Positions 10,491-22,300 of a DNA stretch of 64,000 bases are shown in pieces. Numbering within the stretch: the stretch's first letter is position 1; each line of letters starts with the position of its first letter. A program made the position numbers and the translations under genes. The notes under the pieces are model-generated. The model had not been told where the DNA came from. It was given only the letters and a program-made list of their open reading frames with translations, and did no database searches. This DNA is from Rheum nobile (Eukaryota > Streptophyta > Magnoliopsida > Caryophyllales > Polygonaceae), in NCBI GenBank assembly GCA_027886185.1, contig WOAB01000052.1, positions 1,240,001 through 1,304,000 of the forward strand, in the 5' to 3' direction.

Positions 10491-11399
10491 TATGAGATTA
10501 AATTTCTATGGTCTTCGGTTACAAAACCGATCTACAGTGACTAGTATATATGAGTATGACCAAAATATCAAGTTAAGTTCTTGGTAACTCTCTGTTCAAT
10601 TTATTTTAGTGAGGTATCTCAAAATAAATCACATAAAAATTTAAATGGTTCTTTCTACGAATGATTCGATCCCTTTTAAAAGGGTACGTAGGAAACTCGA
10701 TACAAAGCAACCGATCGTCGAGCTCAATCACAATCCTAATTTAGAGTCAAGTTTCACCAGAGTGATAATTTCTTTAGAACTACGTAAAGACTTGACGTCT
10801 TCAAAGGCTACGTAGGAGCTCGGTATTCAATATTATATGTATCGAGTACAGTCGCAAACCACAAATCTAAAACAAAATCAATTAAAAATTAAAAAATTTC
10901 AAACAAACATATACACTGAAAATGTTAGATAACCTTTCCTAGAAGGTGGGTTTGATCTTATTCACGACGTACAAATGATAGTTGGATCGTGTCTAGGAAA
11001 CCATTCCTAGAAGGTGGGTTTAGACTCGTTTCTCTGATGTACAGAAAATAAAACACTCTGAACTACGTAAGTCTTGATTCTCTTCTAAGAGATATGTAAG
11101 CAACCCGTTAAAATTTGGGTGCATCCCAAATCCTTTAAACCATTTAATTTTTGGAATTTGTATAACTTTTAATCAAGAGGGTAATAAGAAAAGGTCAAAC
11201 TCAAATTTTATAAAATCAAATCAATATTGTTTTGCAATTTTATACATTTTTGTTCAACATCGGTGATGCTCTTAACCATGGAATTCTTTGTGATCTTCCT
11301 CGCAGTTTTTTGTTCATCGGCATTCACTGCCGATGTTATGCTCTATGCACCACGCTTTGTCTCGATATAAGGCATAACCCTTTTTTTCTAATGGACCAA
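10491..11399. other. Non-coding stretch with short repeats
   Basis: No gene recognised. The block ttcctagaaggtgggttt occurs at about 10937 and again at about 11006, and ctacgta occurs repeatedly (actacgtaaa, gctacgtagg, actacgtaag). It may be a fragment of an unidentified repeat. Confidence 0.35.
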
Positions 11400-13600
11400 T
11401 AATTGCAGCTCTCCCCTTCTTCTTTGTCCTAGCGTTCTTCATCTTATCTTCATCTTCTTCCTAATTTTCCACCTCACCTTCCCCAATCTTTTCAGTAGTA
11501 GCCTCACCCTCAAATTCAAGCATTTGTTGCGTTTTACTTCCCCCCTGCCAATATTCCACTGCTACCTCTTCCTTCTCACTAGCTTCCTCGATGCCTATTT
11601 CCTCTGTTGTGTGGACCTCCATCTGTAAATCTTCTTCCGTTCCTAAATTCATAAACATCCTTGATCATTTCATTTTCCTTTGCCTATCCACCATCCACTT
11701 TATCAGTAGCATCCTCGGTGAGAGTCTGCACTTACACCTCATTGTGATTTGCAACTTCTAACAGTACCTGCAATCCGTTCCCTTTTGATGCAGTTGCTTC
11801 ATCATGGGACTTTTCGTGTCCTGCATTTCCTTTGTCTTCACTTATAAACACGGGTTCACTAACATCCTAAGATCATCAACCATAAATTTAGTTCAACTTA
11901 TAAAAGTAAATTAAGCTCATAGTACATCATGCATTAAACTAAATACACTTAATGAAGCCGTGACATTGGTATGTGTTTCCACAACTCCAACCGCGTCTCC
12001 AAGTATGTCTTTCATCACTTCTCATGGTTCAAATGATGGTGATGACTGATGAAATTGATTGGCATGCTTGTTTGACAGTTTCATTCCATGCATCATTAGA
12101 CTCATTACATAAAGGCTGCTAAGCCCTGACCCTACTATCAACATAAGTAGCATCATCTTTCAGAGTCAGTAGACTGCTCAAAATCACTTGAATCCTGACC
12201 AAATTGTGTAAAATACTTAATTGAATTAAATATGACTTATACCCTAAACAAATTTAGAATCCTTGCACACAATTATACATGTCATGACCTATTGCCATGT
12301 TCCTTGTCTATATCTAATGACCTCACAGTATGCACAAAATTAAAATTTAGAAGCATACCTCTTCCTCGCCCGAACTCCTCGTCATGAGATCTTGCACTTG
12401 TACCTCTTCGTCACTAGATGCAATGGATGTTTGTCCAACATTTTGTTTCTCCATCACCTTAATCATGAGATTCTTCAACCCTTCTATGATACGGTCAAGC
12501 CTCTCAACAACTTCATTGAAGGCATACATCACCTCTCTACCCTCAACATTCTCCTTCTTGCAACTAACAAAGCTGACAACCATTTTCTTCTTACATTTTT
12601 CTTTTATATTCCTTTTCTCAACATTCTTTGCAACTTTGTCAAAGAATTCATCCCTCTCTTCTTGTAGGTAAATAATAACTTTTCCCCGAGTCGTCACATT
12701 CCTCCTCCAACAAAACTATTCGGACCTCAAACTCCCCCTCTAGAGTGGATATCGCTGCCTCTTTCTCCACTCTACCTTTAGAAATACATCTAGCACAATA
12801 TGGTAGAACCATCCACCACATATCCAAAACCCAAGTCAATGTGTGGAATTGCTTCATACATCCAAACATATGCAATAATATTACATCAACACGACTATTT
12901 TAAAAAATTAGCATGTTAAATACTCTTAAGTCAATATAATGCTTTTAATATGTTTACTTGAAACACTGATGGAAAACCATGGATGGCGTAACCAATTCTT
13001 TGATTATTCGCTATGACTAGTGCCAACTCTATGGACTCCATTCTAGTGTCCATAGCGTGTTTTAGGCTCTTATGCAAGTCCATATACTCCATCATATACC
13101 AAGAGTACTTGTTGAATCGATCCATGTTTTGCAAGAGCTTCACATGATTTGATTTTATGTGCCATTTCTTATCTCCTACGTACTAACAGAACCCCCTCAA
13201 CTATTAGCAACAACACCATCTTGTATTTGAAGGTATTGCTTGTGAGAAATTTGTCTGAAGTTGAGTTATTGTCAAAGTCTTCACTCCAAAAAAATCCATC
13301 ATTGCATGCTTGTCATCTTCTGTTTCCTCCTACAATGGAATATCACAATTATGTCTGGTAATCAGCCTAAATTCCTTTAGGGAAAATCGACAGCATTTTC
13401 CCCCTTGCTGCATACCAGGTCTCCCAGTTCTTCTTACATACAACTTGTTTGAAGATCATGTAGTGCAACAACTTGGAAGAAAGTTTAACTGACTTCAGCA
13501 ATTTCACAATTTTCCCAAAGGGCCGTCTATAATTCTTTGTCAATTAGTTGGCGTTATCATGTCCTCCATCATAGTAGATACAATATCTTTGAGTTCTAGT
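11400..13600 (-). pseudogene. Decayed DUF1985-type ORF, as in Ulp1-carrying MULEs
   Basis: Read from right to left on the minus strand, blocks typical of DUF1985 appear in order, in broken frames: SSKLLHYMIFKQV, a block like FxxxEFRLIT-NCDIPL, then FNKYSWYMMEYM and HGFPSVFQVNILKAL. A variant of the following LPYCARC block is at 12648-12875. Further left are acidic or lysine-rich low-complexity frames (12347-12697 and 11461-11658). In plants DUF1985 is known from proteins with a C-terminal Ulp1-like protease, often inside Mutator-like (Kaonashi) elements. I could not see a Ulp1 catalytic triad, so the protease is lost, beyond recognition, or was never there. Confidence 0.6.
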
Positions 13601-13963
13601 TTATTGTTACATAAAATTGTTCCTCCCTACCATACTTATATGTAAACTTTATCACATTGTACAATTGTACAATTGTACAATTAAACACATATCTTAACCA
13701 CAATATGTTTTCTCCACATGATAACAAAAACATTTATAATATCTCACTTAAATTATAAGGGCAATATGGTAGTTTTATTTTGATAATAATAAAATATGAA
13801 TTTTATTTTATTTCTTTATAGAGGACTAATTCAAATTTTCATTAACTTAAGCTCAAAAATTATGTTAAGATTATTTTTGTAAATTATTAAATGGATTATA
13901 ATACTATAGTGTAGAAATAAATAAACAAGTATAACCAGAAATGTAGTTTTGGAGTTCTAAATA

Positions 13964-14517
13964 GGAAAATGACTTTAAATTAGTATCAACTTTCAACCTT
14001 GAACAAAAAATAATACGAACTTTAAAAATTATAAAAACATACCCAAACTATGTCAATATTAACCAGAAATGGTATGATCATATTTTTCGGTGAATTTTCT
14101 GGCGGGTTTACTGATTTGGAACCAGAAAAATGAGTTGTCATATTTCCGTTTAACACATCAAATTACACCTCATTTATATAATAAAAAAATAAAAGAAAAA
14201 TACACAAACCAATATCAGTAATTCACATCTTACAGTAACACGAACAAAAGAAAATCAGTCATGTTTTTTGATAGATCACTGTTTAAACAAAACAGTCATT
14301 ATTATACAGATGACATGTAATTTGATGTGTAAATGTTTTTGACAAATTATATTTTGGGCTCCATCTCAGCATACTCGTTAGAAAATTCACCGGAAAAATA
14401 TGTTCATACCATTTTTTGTTTATAGTGTCATAGTTTAGGTACATTTTTATAATTTTTAAAGTTCGTATTATTTTTTGTTCAAAGGTGATAGTTTGTATTA
14501 TTTAGAGTCTTTTTTCC
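13964..14517. mobile_element. MULE-type MITE with long TIRs
   Basis: The first ~150 bases (starting ggaaaa-gact, then gaacaaaaaataatacgaac) recur as the reverse complement at about 14370-14517. The element is 554 bp and has no coding capacity. Flanks are ttctaaata (13955-13963) and ttttaaata (14518-14526), a 9-bp TSD with one mismatch, as made by Mutator-like transposases. Confidence 0.82.
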
Positions 14518-14526
14518 TTTTAAATA

Positions 14527-15529
14527 TTATAATAAAGGTTATATGATTTATTATGTTTATTCCTTGTCGGGATAAAATAATACTTAACCTAAGTATGTTA
14601 TTTCTTTAAGTCATGAATTATTTAGATTATGTAAACCTTAAATTAATATTAATTTAAATAAACTTATCAAAAAAATTCATCTTAAATTATGTAAACCTAA
14701 TAATTTGTTGGTTAGGATTTAAATATGGTTAAGTTTATGATAAATGTAACTTAAGCCTAGAACTAATCTAATTTAATTTTTCTTTCATCTTAATTTTGGG
14801 TTAAAATATATAAATAAATTTAGGATAATATTATAAATAAGTTTGGGTAACTTTTGAAGTTTTTCAAAATTAAAATAGGGATATTTTTGCCGCAACTTGA
14901 AAAGTTGGGCACAAATTTATAATTAGACAAAAATATGGGAGCCACGAATTAGAAAAAAGGTTCCCTTCTTCAACAATCAGCCGAGGTAAAATAACGCAGC
15001 TCAAGCTCCTCTTTAATGGAGAAATTCACACATAAATCGGCCCGATTCATTGTATTAACTCATGGGATTTGTAGATAAGGTTATCCCGTACCTAAATCCC
15101 ATAAATCGGGATTTAAAACGCCCCCAACAGATAGAATTTCACCTTCAAAGTCGAACAGATCGGTTTGGTAAAATTTCGATAGAATCGCAAAACTCGATCT
15201 CCTCTTAATTCGTTAAGGCCGAAAATTGCAGGATATCGAAGATATCGGTTTGGGATTTATTTCCCCTATAAATATGACACCGGACATTGATGATTTTCCA
15301 TCCAATTTCATACAACTCTCCACGTAAGGGTTTCCCACCTCACAACATCTATACTTACAATTCTGGTGTCTAAATCTTTGTCTTGAATCACGAATCCAAC
15401 GCCGCTTACCCCGACCCATTTGGTGCCCCGAAAAGCCCAAATCGAACCGATTTGTATCGGTGTGTTTCGCCCACTGTTTTCGGTAAGACCGAATTGCGTT
15501 TTTTATCTTTCTTTTTAATTTAATTTTGA
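14527..15529. other. AT-rich intergenic stretch
   Basis: No gene or known element recognised. The part 14940-15480 is less AT-rich, has many short stop-broken frames and could be an old gene or promoter fragment. Confidence 0.4.
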
Positions 15530-15805
15530 CTAGTGTAGAACCAGTATCTTGTACGGGTAAATGTAATTTTAGAAAGAAAAAAAAACATTTATGATTGAAT
15601 TAAATTAATGTTATATTAAAGTATTTTTTAGAAAAATATAATTCTCGCTGGATCATTGGAAATAATATGCTATGATATATATGAATTTATGTAGACTCAT
15701 TTAGAGAATAGTTAATATAGATATATTATAATGATTATTAATCTAAAAATCTCGATAAAATTATTTCCGATTTACAAATTATTTATACGTGAGATATATA
15801 ATAGA
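15530..15805 (-). mobile_element. 276-bp mini-Helitron, copy 1
   Basis: On the minus strand it begins TCTATTATATATCTCACG after an A and ends TTCTACACTAG before a T. The reverse complement matches the plus-strand sequence at 39480-39758 over its whole length, with moderate divergence. Near the 3' end is a degenerate hairpin around CCCGTAC. No coding capacity. Confidence 0.7.
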
Positions 15806-16252
15806 TGGTCTTTAACCAAATTAAACAGATTTCAAACAAATAAATAATGCGTGACTCAGACAAAAACTATTAGATTAGTAGAGGCCCGCTCACACACATA
15901 ACCCCCTTAAGATAAAAACTAAGCACTAATAACAGTCATTGGATGAAGGAGATCAACGACCCAGATTGATTCTAAGAGAATCAGCCAAAAAAAAAGCAAA
16001 CTCCTAACAAGTAGTTGCACAGTGGCATTTTTGCAATTTAAGGCAAAAGGCTAGTGAAAGACGAAAATATCCTTCCATTTAAAACAGGCCAAAAGACAAG
16101 AACGCACTCATTTGCTCACACAATCTGCACAACGCGCTCTCAAAACACTCTCAAAGAAACTCAACCAAACCCTCAACTTCTCGCTCGAATCGTCCGACGA
16201 ATCCTGTGAAGAATCGATTCCTTTTGAAGAAAACAAAGCAAGAAGCTTAAAG

Positions 16253-16310
16253 ATGTCGTCGTCCGACGAGATGAAGAACACAGGAGCATACATCGACGAA
16301 TACGATGAAG
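16253..16310 (+). CDS. Host gene exon 1
   Basis: ATG at 16253 opens MSSSDEMKNTGAYIDEYDE, followed by a canonical donor (gatgaag/gtatgg) in phase 1. An in-frame upstream run back to 16112 lacks a stop, but this ATG is the natural start because the preceding sequence reads like a 5' leader. Confidence 0.65.
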
Positions 16311-19300
16311 GTATGGAGATATTAGGGTTTCGATTTGACGAAAACAAGTACATACTTCGATTTAGGGTTAATTTTGGTGGAGATTTAATGTTTCTAGTGA
16401 TGTTGAAGCATTTGATGCTATAGATCTGTAGGTTAGGGTTTTGAACTTTGCAGAGCTGATTACGAGTTGGGGCTTGCTGCAGTGGTGACGGGGGCCGGAT
16501 CAGGGCAATCCGAATGGCGCAGCGTTGGACGAGGCGGGGCGCTGGTGCGCATGGTGTGGTGGGGGTGTGTGTGGTTCAAGGGAGGTGGTTCGGTGGAGCG
16601 CGCCGATCTGGGTTCGTGGTGGGTGAGGTGAAGAGACGGAGATGAGATTGGATCTGGTTATGGCGGTGGTACGGTGCGGTCCGAGGTGGGTGCGATGTGG
16701 GTTCTGGGAGCGAGTGGACTCGACGACGGGGGAGAGTTTGGTGTGGATTGTGGTGCGGTCAGTGGGTGTGGGTTTGGTGAAGTGATAACAGGTTTTTTGT
16801 CGTTCTAATTCCTACTATGCAAGAAATCCAAACAAAACCTAAAACGCAGTCTCAGGCAAGTAAAGGTCGAATCCACAGGGAGGCGAATTCTATCTTAATA
16901 TGCAATTTGTATGTCAAACTAAAGTAACCAAAAGGGGTTTTGTTTGTTTTAGTAATCTAAGCATGCAAAGGCAAGAATAAACTAAAGATGAATGAATTCA
17001 GTAATGGGAAAAAGCACTTAGTCAAACAACATCCACTATTCGTATGACAAGTTGATCCTAGATACTCATTCAAAATCTCATGCAATGGTGATTCCAATTC
17101 CTTTTCAGATATAACTAATAGCACAACCAGATACTATTAGCACTAACTAATTAAACAACCCCGAAACTATCAAGATTCAGTTTAACAGCAGCCTTACGGA
17201 TAGGAATATAGTTGGATACAATTCTAGCATAACACAACCAGATATTATCCTAGAATGTAAATCAATTATCTTCTGCATAAGACTAGCACAACCAGTTACT
17301 AATACGATGCAGTTGCTACTCTGAAATAGATATGCTCAACCAGTAACAATCTAAATCTAGCAATAGATCAATAACAATAAACCCTAGTTGCGTCCAAATA
17401 GAGATTATCAATATCAATCATAAACAACTTAAGCAAGAGAAAGATAAAAACCATGCAATAGATTAAGAACGAGAATCTCACAACTTAATCAAAACGAAAG
17501 CTTCAGCGTCTGACTAAGCCAGGGGGGCTTAGTTCTTCATAACGTAGAAAGGGAAATTAGGGTTCAAAGAAAAGGATGATGATCCAAGATTTTAGATTGG
17601 CAAACAAGCATTTTCTCAACCCTTAAATACTAAAGGAAAATAAAGCTAAGTTAACCTAAAACGAAATAATAATAAAATAATAAAATAATGCAAATAAAGA
17701 AACGGCGCGGCGGACTTCAGACATCGGCGGCGGTCGCCGCATCTCCCACGGCGGGCGCCGTAATCGCGGCGGGCGCCGCAATTAAACGGCGGTCGCCGTA
17801 ATCACTTCGTAGCCAAGGTCGGTGGAAAGCCAATTGCGGCGGTCACCGCATCTCTCACGGCGGTCGCCGTAATTACGGCGGTCGCCGCAATTAAACGGCG
17901 GTCGCCGTTCTTCGGTTCAGCTCCTGCGACACTTCCGTAAAAACGCCATAACCTTTGATTCCCAACTCGGATTGCGCTCATATTTTGAGGACTTGTAATA
18001 GACTTCAAGATCTAACTCCTCGAATTGGAATCACTCCATTTGGACATCGGAGCAGAGAGAACGAACCAATTGAATTCAGCACATTGTTCTTCTACTCTTC
18101 AGTGCACTCCTCTTCCTCGTCTTCTCATGTGGTTTCTTCCTCAGTGTCTCATATGATATCCAAAACCGCTCAAACACCTCCAAATACACCAACTTCGCCC
18201 CCAAATGCCATACACATGAATGTGTCTAAATCTACCCGAATGACACCAATAAAACCTCTAATAACTCTTACTTAAGCCCTACAAAGTAGTGCTTATCAAA
18301 TCATCCCATGCTTAGACCTTTGCTCGTCCTCGAGTAAACTAATAAAGAGTCTACTCCTCCAATGTAGCATCCAAGGTCTCAGGAAGCATATCCTCCAACT
18401 AAGAGTCACTTAACCCATACCAAGCTCCTGGCACCAATCTCATTCACAACACATCCACAACTCAACAAGCTTAAGGGCAAGCAGAGTACTTCCCCCAAGC
18501 TAAATCCGGACATCCAAAAATGTGAGTAACCTCTAATCCTAGCCTCCATCTATTGCTCCTTATGTCTCCCAGAGTGACCTACCCGACAATCCTTCTTTGA
18601 CTCCCCTTCTTATGACGCCTCGCCAAGAATAATGAGAAATCCTAAAATCACTCTTCTTCTTTTTCACTCGTTTTGCCAAGGCGCCCTTTCGGGTTTTCAC
18701 CAAGCCACTCATTTCATTTTTCAATAGATGTGCTCACATAAGCTCACGTCACTCTTGACTTCATATTACCCCAGCCTAATGCTGGTCCAAGCCACCTGCT
18801 TATTGCCTAGGCCGCCTTTTCGGGTTTTCGACCTATCCCAGGATTTTAATGATAGCCTTTTTTCAAATTTTTGGCTCTTTTCATTTATTTATTTTTTTTC
18901 CTCAGCAGCGTAGCAAGTATAAAACTCCACCCCATGCTTAAACATTGCATTGTCCTCAATGTATTGAAAGACAAAAGAATAAAGCACAGGGAAAAGCAAA
19001 AAATAACTCACAACGTTGCCGAGTTGGCTTGGACACTTCCTTGTCGCTGGCGGTGTACTCATGAAAGTTCATGTCCTGGATGTCTGGCATCAACGCCATT
19101 ATCTTCATCTACCGTGCAACCATAAGAAACCATTGTAGGGTGTGGTGGTTATGTAGGAAATCAGGGCGGCACGGTCTTCAACTCCATCAACTCCTACCAT
19201 GCAACCAAAAGGGACCACTCTGGTGAATAGTGGTCAATCAAGGGAACGGGGTTATATGGCCTTCAAAAATGGGCCCAGATGTCGTCGTGGTTGGGCCCTG

Positions 19301-22300
19301 GTGTACCTCCTCTCCAGCTGTCGACTGCAGGGCCATCATCGTTGCCAAATAAATATAGGGTGAATGTATTCCTCCGTTTAGCAACATGATGTGCACCTCT
19401 CCGTGGGGAACTCTGGACATCTGGGTAATTTATTTATTTATTATTTTATTTTTTTTGACTTTTGCTCCCCGTTTAAGGTCTTTTCGGGGTATCTTATTTT
19501 CGTCTTTTGCTCCCCGTTTAAGGTTTTTTCGAGGCCCATTTTTTTCGAATGTTTTTTTTTTTTTTTTAATTTTTTTTTTTTACCTGCGAAAATGCGGCGG
19601 TCGCCGTGAGGGGTGCGGCGGTCGCCGTAATTGCGGCGGTCACCGTAATTAAACGGCGGTCGCCGTTTTTAGGTCGTAGCCAACTTGTTTGGCGAGGCAT
19701 TTGCGGAGGTCGCCGTAAGGGGTGCGGCGGTCGCCGTGAACTCCATCTTCGTTTTTTCACTCTTCCTGCAGGTTAGTTCAACACAGAAGGGAAAAACAAA
19801 AAGAAAAACAACTGAATAAAGACTAAGGGAAAGAAAATAGACTACCTAACATCGGGTTGCCTCCCGAACATCGCCTTAGTTAATGTCGTGGCTCGACATA
19901 CTACTCGAACAACTTCAATCCATATCGTCAGGTTCCTTGGGAACCTTCTTAATCCATACCTCCTTTCTGAACCAATCATGGAAAGGTTTGAACCTTAGAC
20001 CATGCTTCTTCTTCCTTGGCTTCTCCATCCTGACCTTCTTGGACGCGTCCACCCCATGCTTAGATCGATCCGGGGGGTGTTTAACCTTAACTTCAGGGAC
20101 CTGCACCAAAGAGGGAGCGAGCTTCTCGCTCGGAGTTAGCAGCAAAGGTGATTTACCTGGAAGCTCCGGAGGGCGCTTATAGCAAGCGTCCCACTCAGTA
20201 ACACCTTCCTGCAAGTCAGTGGATATAGCAATATCCAAGCTGGAATCAACAATAAGTGGTGGGTCATCTAGGTGGTCCTCATCAAAAACATCTTTCACCA
20301 CAGGCTCAAGGGTATCAATTGCACACAAAGAAAGATCATTAGAAGGACATTTTCTGGCTTCATAGATATTGTAGTTAATAGTTTCGCCATCAAATTCCAT
20401 GGTTAAAGAACCAGTACTCACGTTGATCTTAGTGTTGGCAGTTTTCAAGAATGGTCTCCCTAACAGAATAGGGGCTGTATGCATATCATGTTCCATATCA
20501 AGCACATAGAAGTCAGCAGGAAAAGTAAGAGCACCAACCCTAACCAAAACATCCTCCACTATCCCTATAGGGCGCACACTAGATCTATCAGCTAGCTGAA
20601 TGGAAATTTTGGTCGCATGCATGGGTCCTAATCCTAAGGATTCACAAACAGATGAAGGTAAAACATTTATGGAAGCACCCAAATCTAACATAGCTTTATT
20701 GAACTTGGTACCTCCAATGGTGATGGGGATGGTGAACATACCTGGGTCGCCACATTTCTTGGGTAAGCGCTTCTGAAAAATAGCAGAGACATGTTCGCTT
20801 ACCTTGACCTTCTTCTTGCTGTTCCTGTCCTGGCTTCTCTTTGTTGTGCACATCTGCTTCAAGAACTTCGCATAACGAGGGACAGACTTGATCAAATTTA
20901 GGAGAGGCATGTTGACCTCAACGTTTCTGAACATCTCAAACATGTCCTTGTCCTGCGCAAGTGGCTTGGTACGCTTCAAAGCAGACGGAAATGGTGCAAC
21001 AGGCTTCCACTCAGGAAAAATTGGGGGTACATACTCCTTCTCAGCTTCAACTTCGCTATCCGAGGGGCGGCGGGCGCCGTGTGGTTCGCGGCGGTCGCCG
21101 TGATTGTCATTAGAATTTCCGAGAATATTATCACCGTCACGGCGGTCGCCGTAATTTTCGCGGCGGTCGCCGTGATTTTCTTTCTCCAGGTCGAGAGCAG
21201 CTTCCATTAAACGGCGGTCGTCGCGTGTCTCGCGGCGGTCGCCGTCACTGTTCTGTTCCAGCCCCTCATCCGCTTCCTTGTCGACCTCAGAACCATCCTC
21301 TTTGAGCCTCTTCCCGCTCCTCAGAGTCATAGAACTGACATTTCGAATATTCGGGTTCACTTCCGTTTGAGATGGAAGTTTACCAGAATCTTTTGCGTTC
21401 AGTTTATTGACCACTTCAGAAATCTGGCCAAATTGCCTTTCCAAGTTCTGAATGCTAGCTTGAGTATTTGCTTGGAATTGCGATGAGCTCTGAGTCAGCT
21501 TATTAACATTCGCAGTGAGCATCTTCATCATGTCCTCCATAGACGACGAAGGATTACCCTGTTGTTGGTTTGGTTCTGGGTAGAACTCCTGGTAGTCATG
21601 ATCATATGAAGGGTATTGCAGGTTCCCATAACTCGAATTGGGGTGATATCCCCACCCTGGAGTATGTGCGTATGAGTATGGTGCATATCGCGGCTCCTGC
21701 TGGAATTGGGGAAATCTATCCATCTCTGTAACAAAATCAAAAAGGAAAAACAAAAATCAATAGCACGGGTGTGGACCGTAAGATAGGTCCACACAATAGT
21801 TGACACACAAATCACACACAAAATAGATTATTGCCTCCCCGGCAACGGCGCCAATTTGATAACAGGTTTTTTGTCGTTCTAATTCCTACTATGCAAGAAA
21901 TCCAAACAAAACCTAAAACGCAGTCTCAGGCAAGTAAAGGTCGAATCCACAGGGAGGCGAATTCTATCTTAATATGCAATTTGTATGTCAAACTAAAGTA
22001 ACCAAAAGGGGTTTTGTTTGTTTTAGTAATCTAAGCATGCAAAGGCAAGAATAAACTAAAGATGAATGAATTCAGTAATGGGAAAAAGCACTTAGTCAAA
22101 CAACATCCACTATTCGTATGACAAGTTGATCCTAGATACTCATTCAAAATCTCATGCAATGGTGATTCCAATTCCTTTTCAGATATAACTAATAGCACAA
22201 CCAGATACTATTAGCACTAACTAATTAAACAACCCCGAAACTATCAAGATTCAGTTTAACAGCAGCCTTACGGATAGGAATATAGTTGGATACAATTCTA

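Noticed and set aside
11461..11658. Acidic minus-strand frame as a separate small gene
   Set aside because: Low-complexity Glu-rich sequence in line with the DUF1985-type relic; no independent start context or homology.
16430..16780. G-rich stretch as a longer coding exon
   Set aside because: Biased gtgggt-type sequence without stable coding signal; only a 26-base micro-exon is proposed there.
17802..18275. Open frames in the element A LTR (also 22868-23341)
   Set aside because: LTR sequence; the frames exist in both LTRs only because these are copies.
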